6,301 nucleotides of DNA from Desulfobacula sp. (GCA_029940235.1 JAOZRI010000029.1:1-6301), one strand, 5' to 3'. Positions 1 to 5,978 are shown, numbered from the stretch's first letter. Notes: generated by a model not told the origin, from the letters alone. Numbers and translations are program-made.

Positions 1-187
1 GATCCCGGATCTCATTTACAAGGTCATCCTTGTCCACGTTCCAGTCATCTGCCTTTGCCTGGGCCTTGGACTCAACCTCTATGGCTTTTGTCATTGTCTT
101 TTCTGTCTTCTTGGGTGTTGCTGCTGATGCTGATAGCTGCATCATAAACAATACTGCTGCAACTCCTATTACAATCCGGTTGATCAT
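1..187 (-). CDS. Secreted DUF3450-like protein, 5' part only
   Basis: The minus strand opens with ATG at 187 and stays open to the window edge, giving 62 residues; the rest lies outside. The start is supported by AGGAGA at 194-199, 6 nt upstream. Residues 1-22 form a signal peptide: MINR, a hydrophobic core IVIGVAAVLFMM, and a likely cleavage after ASA (residues 20-22) or one residue later. The mature start is Lys/Glu/Asp-rich and predicted helical (ESKAQAKADDWNVDKDDLVNEIRD), resembling the start of DUF3450 proteins, which are periplasmic coiled-coil proteins commonly encoded with MotA/TolQ/ExbB, ExbD and TonB genes beside TonB-dependent receptors. It follows the receptor gene on the same strand but has its own putative promoter (238-266). 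The family call rests on a short N-terminus plus context; another periplasmic coiled-coil protein is possible. The gene start is firm, the family moderate. Confidence 0.65.
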   Translation of the reverse strand, partial: MINRIVIGVAAVLFMMQLSASAATPKKTEKTMTKAIEVESKAQAKADDWNVDKDDLVNEIRD

Positions 188-237
188 TGTGTTTCTCCTA
201 TAATTTCTTAGTTTAAAGGCCGGGCTGATGCGTATTT

Positions 238-266
238 CTAATACGATTGTAAGATATTGTTTACTA
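238..266 (-). promoter_or_regulatory. Putative promoter of the DUF3450-like gene
   Basis: On the minus strand a -35-like TAGTAA (261-266) and a -10-like TATTAG (238-243) are separated by 17 bp. The predicted transcription start near 231 gives a leader of about 44 nt before the ATG at 187. The -35 is poor (consensus TTGACA) and overlaps the operator-like site at 265-295, as expected for an activator-dependent promoter. The geometry is the same as at the receptor promoter (2808-2836) and the hydrolase promoter (3022-3050). The call is by inspection only. Confidence 0.55.
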
Positions 267-296
267 TACCCCCAAAGGATAAAGTGCGGGGTAAAG
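240..296. repeat. Promoter-region direct repeat, copy A
   Basis: This segment aligns to 2810-2865 in the same orientation with 48 of 57 columns identical and one single-base gap. It spans the -10, spacer, -35 and operator of the DUF3450-like gene. Flanking sequence is not similar, so the repeat coincides with the regulatory unit and is not part of a larger duplication or a mobile element. Confidence 0.85.
265..295 (-). promoter_or_regulatory. Operator-like site, copy 1
   Basis: On the plus strand the site reads TATACCC (265-271), N5, GGATAAA (277-283), N5, GGGTAAA (289-295). The last two half-sites are tandem with starts 12 bp apart, and the first is inverted relative to them. The TATACCC end abuts and overlaps the -35 of the DUF3450-like gene. 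The spacing between the inverted half-sites is one base longer than in the other three copies (5 instead of 4), and GGATAAA departs from GGGTAAA, so this may be a weaker site. The binding protein is unknown. Confidence 0.6.
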
Positions 297-347
297 CCTG
301 AAAGGACTCTACCTCGCATTGTTACACCGCGCCGGCTTATGGCTGCC

Positions 348-2684
348 TTAGAAACTTTTCGTAAATTGCAGGCCGATGGTGCGTGGCTGATTACGCAAAG
401 TCCCTTGCGCCGGCCAAAAGACCTGCTGCAACTCGGCCCGCTCATCGGTCACGTTGTTGACAAAGATATGGGCGCTCCAGCTGCCTGACATGACTCCTGC
501 TGTCAAGTTGACTGTATGATAAGCCTCGAGGATAGGCACAAGGTCGTTTTCCACAATCTGGATGTCTGGGACCTGCTCGTCCACATACTGCAAATCCGCA
601 CCGACAAATCCCGTCAGGCTATCGCTCACTGGGAAGGCATAATCAACAAATATGCTGCCGCTTAACTCAGGCGCAAAAGGAAGAGTCGTCCCATCCTGAA
701 TAGTCCCCATATTATTTACAGTGGTTTCCGTTGTTTCAGCGACATTATAGCCCATATTCAATCCCAGGGTCAATCCAGTGACAGGTTGACCGATTAGTTC
801 TATTTCAAAGCCGGTACTGCTCGCTTTACCTGCATTTTCAACAAAAATCTGACCCATACTGTCCATATCCATCAGCTGAATATCTTTCCAGACGATATAG
901 TAACAGTTGGCATTGGCCCTGAGTCTGCCGTTAAACCAGTCGCTTTTGATGCCGACTTCATAGTTATCCGTGCTGTCTGAATCAAAAGTGGAGACAATAT
1001 CGGTCCCAAAGCCGAAATCAATGGCACCTTCGTTTATGCCGCCGGGGCGGACCCCCTGGCTGAATTGGGCATATAGCATCATATATTCAGTGGGGTTATA
1101 GGACAGGGCCAATTTAAACAACTGACCCTCTTCGGTAAGGTTGGTTTGTGTTGTTCCACTGAAAAATTGTAACATGTCGGCAAAATCCATAAAAATTGAT
1201 CCAAAGAAATTGTCAGCTTCTATTTCTTCTCGAAACCACCGTATGCCACCGGTCAGGATAAGGTTGTCCAGAATATCGTAATTCACTTCGCCGAAAATAG
1301 CTATATGCTCAGCTGTCTGATCGTTATCAGAAATCAAGAAATTCCCAGTACCATTAAATGCCGCCAACTGGTCATTGTTCGAAAATATATAATCCTCAAT
1401 CTTGCGGTGACGGTAAAAACCACCGACCAACCATGACCAGGGATCGTCGCCGCTTGAAACCAGGCGCAATTCCTGGGAGAAGGTATTCTCTTCGGTATCA
1501 GCCTGCATCTGAAGAAAGGGTGAGTTTACATCATCCCCCTGGAGAAAGCCCATGTAGTTCATCAAATCATTTTGATCCGGAACATCCCTGACATTTTTAT
1601 GTTCCCGGTCGTAAAAGGAGGTATTGGAGGTCAGCTCAGCCCAGCCAAAATCGTATTCAACTGTGAGGCCAAGGATTGTATATTCATCATCCACACTTTC
1701 TTCAGGAGACTCCCTGAAGTAGGTCAAATCCGGGTATAGGTCAGAATCATAAGACGGTCCGCCGCCGTCTGTTTTTTGATAGCTCAGGCTGGGTGTAATC
1801 GTGAGTCGTTCATTTGATTCAAACCGTAAGGCCGCGTGAATGCTGCCTGTTTGATCGAAGTTAGTGCCTTCATCTCCGGAATTTGCATCGTCCACAAATC
1901 CATCATCATCACTGTAACTACCGCTAAGACGAAAGGCGAGCTTGTCATCGATCAGGGGAACATTGATCACATTGTTAATTTGATAATTATAGCCGGGACT
2001 GTTTTTAGTTTTAGAAACGATCAGCTGGGTTTTATTCTCGAACTCATTCAGTTGCGGTTTGCGGGTGATCAGCCGAATGGTGCCGCCGAGGGAACCCTCC
2101 CCGTAAAGTGTGCCCTGGGGACCTTTGAGCACCTCAATGCGCTCGAGGTCGAATAAAGATATATCGGGGGCCAATATTGCACTGGATATCGGCGTATCAT
2201 CTATATAATAGCCCACAGTGGCGGATCCAGTTGCGGTAGGGGCAAAGCTGGAGATCCCTCGAATCTGCAAGGAGTTCTCCCCCGACCCAGTCTGGCTTAT
2301 TGTCAGCCCGGGAATCCGATCAATGAAGTCCTCGAAACCGACAGCACCGATTGCTTCCAGGTGTTCTCCCGTTAGCGCCTGGATACTCATGGGAATGCTT
2401 TGAACATTCACATCTCGCTTGCTCGCCGTAACCACTGTATCTTCAAGAATATAATCATTCAAAGACTCGTCTTTTGCTTGATCTACTGTCTGCTGCTGCT
2501 CCGCATCCGATTGGTCGTCGGCCGCCTGGGCAATACAATTCAAACTCAATACGAACATAGCGCCAAGAAATAAAAGAATACTCTTATGTAGTAACCGTGT
2601 CACGTTACGCCTGGTACAAAGATGAAGATCCTCCCACTGTTCGTCATTTCCTTGCGGGTTTATTGTTCTCAATTTCCTGGTCAT
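348..2684 (-). CDS. TonB-dependent outer-membrane receptor
   Basis: This 778-residue protein is a normal-length TonB-dependent receptor, a gated 22-strand barrel that imports scarce ligands into the periplasm using TonB-ExbB-ExbD energy. The hydrophobic signal core is at residues 35-52 with likely cleavage after AQA (52-54). A TonB-box-like DTVVTA (82-87) is followed by the plug, about 88-210, with landmarks QIRGI (140-144), ERIEVLKGPQGTLYGEGSLGG (181-201) and GTIRLITRKP (201-210). The rest is the barrel, ending NQPRTIGLQFTKSF with the C-terminal Phe used for outer-membrane assembly. There is no FecA-type signalling domain before the TonB box, so it is probably not an anti-sigma-linked transducer. 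ATG at 2684 is supported by AGGAGG about 8 nt upstream, which leaves an unusually long 30-odd-residue n-region; GTG at 2603 would give a classic signal peptide but has a poor ribosome site. Ligand unknown. Two operator-like sites lie upstream on this gene's strand. Confidence 0.97.
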   Translation of the reverse strand: MTRKLRTINPQGNDEQWEDLHLCTRRNVTRLLHKSILLFLGAMFVLSLNCIAQAADDQSDAEQQQTVDQAKDESLNDYILEDTVVTASKRDVNVQSIPMSIQALTGEHLEAIGAVGFEDFIDRIPGLTISQTGSGENSLQIRGISSFAPTATGSATVGYYIDDTPISSAILAPDISLFDLERIEVLKGPQGTLYGEGSLGGTIRLITRKPQLNEFENKTQLIVSKTKNSPGYNYQINNVINVPLIDDKLAFRLSGSYSDDDGFVDDANSGDEGTNFDQTGSIHAALRFESNERLTITPSLSYQKTDGGGPSYDSDLYPDLTYFRESPEESVDDEYTILGLTVEYDFGWAELTSNTSFYDREHKNVRDVPDQNDLMNYMGFLQGDDVNSPFLQMQADTEENTFSQELRLVSSGDDPWSWLVGGFYRHRKIEDYIFSNNDQLAAFNGTGNFLISDNDQTAEHIAIFGEVNYDILDNLILTGGIRWFREEIEADNFFGSIFMDFADMLQFFSGTTQTNLTEEGQLFKLALSYNPTEYMMLYAQFSQGVRPGGINEGAIDFGFGTDIVSTFDSDSTDNYEVGIKSDWFNGRLRANANCYYIVWKDIQLMDMDSMGQIFVENAGKASSTGFEIELIGQPVTGLTLGLNMGYNVAETTETTVNNMGTIQDGTTLPFAPELSGSIFVDYAFPVSDSLTGFVGADLQYVDEQVPDIQIVENDLVPILEAYHTVNLTAGVMSGSWSAHIFVNNVTDERAELQQVFWPAQGTLRNQPRTIGLQFTKSF

Positions 2685-2807
2685 TTGCCCTTCCTCCTAT
2701 TTAGTTTTCCTTGTAAAATATTGTAATATAAGCCTTGTCATGCAAAGCATCTCTCTATCCATCTGTCGACACCTCTCAAAATATATTGACCTGGCACCTG
2801 TGTGTCA

Positions 2808-2836
2808 TAAATACGATCATGAGATATTGTTTTCTA
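2808..2836 (-). promoter_or_regulatory. Putative promoter of the receptor gene
   Basis: On the minus strand a -35-like TAGAAA (2831-2836) and a -10-like TATTTA (2808-2813) are separated by 17 bp. The predicted start near 2800 gives a leader of about 117 nt. Both hexamers are weak, and the -35 overlaps the GGGTA end of operator copy 2, which fits dependence on an activator. Support is positional: spacer length and operator-to--35 distance equal those at the other two promoters. Confidence 0.5.
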
Positions 2837-2865
2837 TACCCCAAAGGGTAAAGTGTAGGGTAAAA
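2810..2865. repeat. Promoter-region direct repeat, copy B
   Basis: This is the partner of 240-296 (48 of 57 aligned columns identical, one gap). Identity covers AATACGAT at the -10 end, the AGATATTGTTT spacer/-35 block, CTATACCC and both tandem half-sites. The two copies bracket the receptor gene in direct orientation, so homologous recombination between them could in principle excise it, although the repeat is short. Confidence 0.85.
2835..2864 (-). promoter_or_regulatory. Operator-like site, copy 2 (best match)
   Basis: On the plus strand the site reads TATACCC (2835-2841), N4, GGGTAAA (2846-2852), N5, GGGTAAA (2858-2864). TACCC-N4-GGGTA is a perfect dyad, and the two GGGTAAA half-sites are tandem with starts 12 bp apart. 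It lies immediately upstream of, and overlaps, the receptor -35. It is the cleanest of the four copies and a good seed for a genome search. Confidence 0.7.
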
Positions 2866-2954
2866 ATTAAAAAATATCACTTGTTGCACAATTTCAGAGA
2901 ACCTGATCTCGATGATTTCTGGCAAAAATAGGTAGCAGGTGTAAAAGCTTTTAC

Positions 2955-2984
2955 TATACTCAAAAGGTTAAGACTCTGGGCTAT
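2955..2984 (-). promoter_or_regulatory. Operator-like site, copy 3 (degenerate)
   Basis: On the plus strand it reads TATACTC (2955-2961), N4, GGTTAAG (2966-2972), N5, GGGCTAT (2978-2984). The half-sites match less well, but the spacings are identical to copy 2. A TAGTAA -35-like hexamer sits in the expected place (2951-2956), but the position 17 bp further on is ACCTAT, a poor -10. It is therefore likely an auxiliary binding site or a decayed promoter. It faces the receptor gene and stands head-to-head with copy 4. Confidence 0.45.
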
Positions 2985-2993
2985 TTTTCACAT

Positions 2994-3024
2994 TTCACCC
3001 TTATTTTTACCCTCCTGGGTATAG
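2994..3024 (+). promoter_or_regulatory. Operator-like site, copy 4
   Basis: On the plus strand it reads TTCACCC (2994-3000), N5, TTTACCC (3006-3012), N4, GGGTATAG (3017-3024). It is the reverse-complement arrangement of copies 1-3, and it serves a gene on the opposite strand, so all sites have the same orientation relative to transcription. TACCC-N4-GGGTA is again a perfect dyad, and the tandem half-site starts are again 12 bp apart. The last bases form the start of the TAGACA -35. Sequence outside the half-sites has diverged from copies 1 and 2, so half-site conservation points to function more than to recent duplication. Confidence 0.68.
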
Positions 3025-3050
3025 ACAGGTATGACTCAGGCAAGTATATT
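3022..3050 (+). promoter_or_regulatory. Sigma-70-type promoter of the hydrolase-transporter operon
   Basis: TAGACA (3022-3027, five of six to TTGACA), a 17-bp spacer and TATATT (3045-3050, five of six to TATAAT) form the best promoter in the window. The predicted start near 3057 gives a leader of about 26 nt before ATG 3083, with AAGGAG at 3068-3073. It drives three closely spaced genes. The operator half-site GGGTA runs directly into the -35, a position from which a bound factor could contact RNA polymerase or block it. Confidence 0.7.
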
Positions 3051-3082
3051 GCAATTTAAACAAAATTAAGGAGAACAACTCA

Positions 3083-3688
3083 ATGGAGAACACAATTTTA
3101 ATGCATCAGGCACTAACCGATGTTAATGATTCAGTATTAATTGTAATTGATGTTCAGCAATACTTTGTGGACAGAATGCCGAAAAGCCAGATGAAACCAA
3201 TTATCAACCGCATCAGCTGGATGGTTCAAATGGCAGTCAAATTCAATGTTCCCATTGTTGCTACTGCAGAGGATATTCCAGAATCTGGAACAAACATCCC
3301 CCAGATTGCCGATTTTTTTCCTGTAGGAACAAAAGAGCATAACAAGATGTCCCACGGTCTGGCAGGAGATCCTGTTATCCTGGCTGATGTAGAGAAGACT
3401 AAACGTAAAACCGCCGTGATCGTCGGTCTTGAAACCGATGTCTGCGTGATGCAGTCTGCCCTGGGCCTGCTGCAGAAAGGATTTCGAACAGTGGTGTTAT
3501 CTGATGCAACAGCCTCACCCGGACCCTGTCATGAGGCTGGTATTATAAGGATGCAAAATGCCGGGGTAATAATCTCTACGGTTAAAGGCACTTTTTTCGA
3601 ATGGACCCGCACCCTGGATTTCGCCATGGCAAATTTTGATGATGATGAAATGTGGGAAGAAGAGTTACCGGAAGGAGTTTATCTTTAA
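3083..3688 (+). CDS. Isochorismatase-family cysteine hydrolase
   Basis: This 201-residue protein has the usual length and fold signatures of the isochorismatase-like superfamily (nicotinamidase, N-carbamoylsarcosine amidase, isochorismatase and relatives). The catalytic triad is visible: Asp23 in VLIVIDVQ, Lys88 in HNKMSHG, and Cys121 in VGLETDVC, the segment that normally carries the cis-peptide before the nucleophile elbow. SDATAS (140-145) is also typical. No signal peptide is present, so it should act in the cytoplasm. Such enzymes hydrolyse C-N bonds of amides or carbamoyl groups, or vinyl ethers; the substrate cannot be told here. The C-terminus is acidic (DDDEMWEEELPEG). ATG 3083 is preceded by AAGGAG 9 nt upstream. 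It is first in an operon, 11 bp before the next gene, with its own promoter and operator-like site. An association with the imported receptor ligand is inferred from shared regulation and the transporter downstream. Confidence 0.93.
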   Translation: MENTILMHQALTDVNDSVLIVIDVQQYFVDRMPKSQMKPIINRISWMVQMAVKFNVPIVATAEDIPESGTNIPQIADFFPVGTKEHNKMSHGLAGDPVILADVEKTKRKTAVIVGLETDVCVMQSALGLLQKGFRTVVLSDATASPGPCHEAGIIRMQNAGVIISTVKGTFFEWTRTLDFAMANFDDDEMWEEELPEGVYL

Positions 3689-3699
3689 AAGGAATTATA

Positions 3700-4092
3700 A
3701 TGGAATCAACACTAAGTGAGTATAAATCCATACTTAAAGTCATAGAGTTATATAAAGATGGTCATCACCATTCAGACCTGAAAAAATTAAAACAGGCTTT
3801 CCACCCAAATGCCAGGATTGCTGGGTATTATGAAAATGAACTTGTGTTTGAGGACAGGGACCAATACCTTGAAATGCTGGTACAAGAAAAATCTTCTGCT
3901 GAATTGGGAGAGCCTTCAGATATTAAAATTTTGTCTTTGGACAAAACAGACACCACAGTGATTGTTAAAATAAAAAGCCAAATGGCAGGTTCGGAATTCA
4001 TAAGTTACTTATCAATGCTAAAGATTGATGATACCTGGCAAATTATCAACGGGTTATTTCATATTTGTTGTGCCTTTAGGAGATGTAAATGA
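3700..4092 (+). CDS. Small NTF2-like protein (putative lumazine-binding / SnoaL-like)
   Basis: This 130-residue protein starts at ATG 3700 with AAAGGA 6 nt upstream; an upstream in-frame ATG at 3652 lies inside the hydrolase gene and is unlikely. The pattern of an N-terminal helix pair (LKVIELYKDGHHHSDLKKLK), then AFHPNARIAGYY, and a final strand pair (YLSMLKIDDTWQIINGLFHI) is that of NTF2-like cone folds, closest by eye to the putative lumazine-binding family. Members are small dimeric pockets, either enzymes (isomerase, cyclase, dehydratase) or ligand carriers. No signal peptide is seen, so it is probably cytosolic. It lies 11 bp after the hydrolase and overlaps the transporter by 4 bp (ATGA), indicating translational coupling. 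It is clearly more AT-rich than the transporter gene: 3721-3780 has 19 of 60 G/C, against 42 of 60 at 4381-4440. Exact function unknown. Confidence 0.8.
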   Translation: MESTLSEYKSILKVIELYKDGHHHSDLKKLKQAFHPNARIAGYYENELVFEDRDQYLEMLVQEKSSAELGEPSDIKILSLDKTDTTVIVKIKSQMAGSEFISYLSMLKIDDTWQIINGLFHICCAFRRCK

Positions 4093-5903
4093 ACAAAACA
4101 ACCAGAGTAGACCCGTCAGTTTCAACAGATACCCGGGATGACGCATCAGCGTCAGACCAGGCCCTTCTTCCCTTTGCGGATAAAATGAGATACGGCGCTG
4201 CGAACATGGCAGGCTATGCCATGATACTAATTACGGGTATGTTTTTGCCGATATTTTACAGTGACACGATCGGCGTGCCCCTCGGCTTTATCGCCATTGC
4301 CACAGCTCTGGCTACTGCGTTTGATGCAATCACCGATCCTGCCATGGGATGGATCAGCGACCGGACACAAACACGCTGGGGCCGGCGGATCCCCTGGCTC
4401 GCCGTGGGCCTGCCCGGTGTTGCAATTGCATTCTGGCTCCTGTTCTGCCCCCCGGAGAGCCTGACTACAACCGGCGCTGTCATCTGGTTTACGGCATGTT
4501 ACCTTGTTTTTGTCCTGTTTCAAACCGTATTTCTGATCCCCTACTATGCCCTGGGCTATGAACTTACCTTGGACTATAACGACCGTACAAGCCTTTTTGC
4601 GGTTACAACCTATTTTGGATTATGCGGCATAGTGCTCGCCACATGGCTTCCGGAACTGCTTGAATTCCAGTTAGGCATGACAACCCGCGCAGCCTATAAC
4701 ACCATGGGGATTATATATGCCGTGTTAATGGTGGTAACCGGCCTGTTTCTTATGCAGCTGCGTGAAAAACCGGAGTTCATGGCACTGGGAAAAAATCCTT
4801 TTGTACCCGGGGTTCGTAAGGCAATGAGAAGTCGTCCTTTTTTGATAGTATTGATTACATATATATTGACCATGGTCTCGTTTGTGGTGCCAGGGGTGCT
4901 GATGTTCTATCATATCACATACGTTCTTCAGGTTGAAAATCCCGAGTTCTGGATGGCCATATTTGCCGGGATAATGTCCGGCACCGGCTTTTTCACCATT
5001 CCAGTATGGGCGATGATTGCAAAACGCATCGGCAAACTGCCCACCCTGATCATTGCCCAATGCATCGGTGCTGTCGCAAATTTTGCGCTCTTCTGGGCTG
5101 GTGTGGGTGATGTCTGGTATGTGCTCGGTGTAATGATCGTGCTGGGGCTTATCGGCGGTGTTGATTTCCTTCTTCTGGCAATGGAAGCCGATATTACCGA
5201 TTACGATGAACTGCTCACCGGAAAACGGCGGGAGGGTCAGTTCGCAGCCCTCTTTGGGATAGTTCCGAAACTGGTTCTTATTCCGGGAATGGCCATACCG
5301 CTGTCCATCCTGGCTGCAGCCGGCTATGTACCCAATGAGGTCCAGACACCTGCAGTGATTTCTTCCATCAAATGGATATACATCCTCATGCCTACGACTT
5401 TTTATATTCTCAATATATTGGTCTTGCTGCGTTACCCGATCTCGGAAAAAGTTCATAACGCCATTGGGAAAGCCATAGAGGCCCATGTAGAGGGGGAATC
5501 CGCCCTGGACCCGGTTACCGGTGAAATGCTTTTGCCACCGGGTACAGACATTGATGAGGCTGATGACTGGCAACTCGATAATTTCAGCTCGGGAGAGCTG
5601 CGCCGGATGACGCAGCATGGACCGGGCACCCTGACAAGGGATGTTATTCTAAGCATCCTGGTATCCCTGGCCATATTGGTGGGGTGTATTTTTCTGACGG
5701 TTCAAACCATATTCGGTCTAGATATAAATGAGGAACCCGGCACATGGTGTGTGCTCTGGATTGCCATGGCCAGTGCAAGCTTGGCGGCTTTGGTGTTCCA
5801 TATACTGCGATTCAAACCTGCCCGGCAAATGGCCAGGCAGCCGATAAACCAGAATGTTGTTTTGAAAAAAATAGAAAAAGTCTCTAAAATAAAAAGGTTA
5901 TAG
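4089..5903 (+). CDS. GPH-family (MelB-like) cation symporter with C-terminal extension
   Basis: This 604-residue major-facilitator protein carries the glycoside-pentoside-hexuronide:cation symporter signatures: DAITDPAMGWISDR followed by RWGRRIPW (79-104), and ADITDYDELLTGKRREG (367-383). Asp79 and Asp83 align by eye with the MelB cation-site residues Asp55 and Asp59, supporting Na+ or H+ coupling. About twelve membrane segments cover residues 38-448. The family usually ends near there, but this protein continues with a charged cytoplasmic-type linker (450-515, including DPVTGEMLLPPG), two further hydrophobic segments (about 519-541 and 551-572) and a basic tail. The N-terminus has about 25 polar residues before the first segment. 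ATG 4089 overlaps the preceding stop as ATGA and has AGGAG 6 nt upstream. Despite the family name, members also move non-sugar organic solutes, so substrate is open; context suggests inner-membrane uptake of the receptor's ligand or a breakdown product. Confidence 0.92.
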   Translation: MNKTTRVDPSVSTDTRDDASASDQALLPFADKMRYGAANMAGYAMILITGMFLPIFYSDTIGVPLGFIAIATALATAFDAITDPAMGWISDRTQTRWGRRIPWLAVGLPGVAIAFWLLFCPPESLTTTGAVIWFTACYLVFVLFQTVFLIPYYALGYELTLDYNDRTSLFAVTTYFGLCGIVLATWLPELLEFQLGMTTRAAYNTMGIIYAVLMVVTGLFLMQLREKPEFMALGKNPFVPGVRKAMRSRPFLIVLITYILTMVSFVVPGVLMFYHITYVLQVENPEFWMAIFAGIMSGTGFFTIPVWAMIAKRIGKLPTLIIAQCIGAVANFALFWAGVGDVWYVLGVMIVLGLIGGVDFLLLAMEADITDYDELLTGKRREGQFAALFGIVPKLVLIPGMAIPLSILAAAGYVPNEVQTPAVISSIKWIYILMPTTFYILNILVLLRYPISEKVHNAIGKAIEAHVEGESALDPVTGEMLLPPGTDIDEADDWQLDNFSSGELRRMTQHGPGTLTRDVILSILVSLAILVGCIFLTVQTIFGLDINEEPGTWCVLWIAMASASLAALVFHILRFKPARQMARQPINQNVVLKKIEKVSKIKRL

Positions 5904-5954
5904 CAAATAGTATCCATTCGGAAATTGTAACTTTTAGTGATTTGCAGCCTCACA

Positions 5955-5978
5955 GGCATCCCGCCCAGGCGGGATGCC
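5955..5978. terminator. GC-rich hairpin between convergent genes
   Basis: GGCATCCCGCC (5955-5965) and GGCGGGATGCC (5968-5978) are perfect inverted repeats. Opening the innermost pair gives a 10-bp stem with a CCAG loop. It lies 52 nt after the symporter stop and 37 nt after the stop of the convergent URO-D family gene, a natural place for a two-way terminator. No T-run follows on either strand, so it is not a textbook intrinsic terminator; it could instead be a dispersed palindromic repeat or an mRNA 3'-end stabiliser. Confidence 0.55.

Larger units (their letters stand above)
2685..3082. other. Divergent intergenic regulatory region (398 bp)
   Basis: No convincing gene is present; a 63-codon open stretch at 2740-2931 (plus) lacks a ribosome site and overlaps the receptor promoter. 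From left to right the region holds the receptor's strong ribosome site (AGGAGG, within 2690-2700), a receptor leader of about 117 nt, the receptor promoter (2808-2836), operator-like copies 2 (2835-2864), 3 (2955-2984) and 4 (2994-3024), the hydrolase promoter (3022-3050) and its ribosome site AAGGAG (3068-3073). The receptor leader also contains a small AT dyad, ATATT-GT-AATAT, near 2718-2729, with no evident role. The stretch between copies 2 and 3 (about 2866-2950) shows nothing recognisable. Confidence 0.8.

Noticed and set aside
228..488. 86-codon plus-strand open frame overlapping the receptor 3' end
   Set aside because: It overlaps promoter copy 1 and the antisense of the receptor, has no convincing ribosome site and no recognisable domain.
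2520..2560. Possible lipoprotein lipobox around LSLNC in the receptor signal peptide
   Set aside because: Asn precedes Cys where Gly, Ala or Ser is expected, and a standard AQA cleavage site follows four residues later.
2792..2807. Sigma-54-like TGGCAC element upstream of the plus-strand operon
   Set aside because: TGGCAC is followed at the required distance by TC and not GC, and it is nearly 280 bp from the next plus-strand gene, which has a good sigma-70-type promoter.
2740..2931. 63-codon plus-strand open frame in the divergent region
   Set aside because: It crosses the receptor promoter and operator copy 2, lacks a ribosome site, and its repeat-derived residues explain its coding appearance.
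240..3024. CRISPR or mobile-element interpretation of the repeated blocks
   Set aside because: Copies are few, widely and unevenly spaced, differ in orientation and each sits at a promoter; no transposase, terminal inverted repeats or cas genes are present.
3652..3699. Upstream in-frame start for the NTF2-like gene
   Set aside because: It would overlap the hydrolase gene by 37 bp with no ribosome site; ATG 3700 has a good one and begins the recognisable domain.
4725..5618. 297-codon open frame antisense to the symporter gene
   Set aside because: It lies wholly opposite a well-supported GPH gene, has no ribosome site or family resemblance, and its His/Gln/Cys-rich composition is typical of an antisense shadow.
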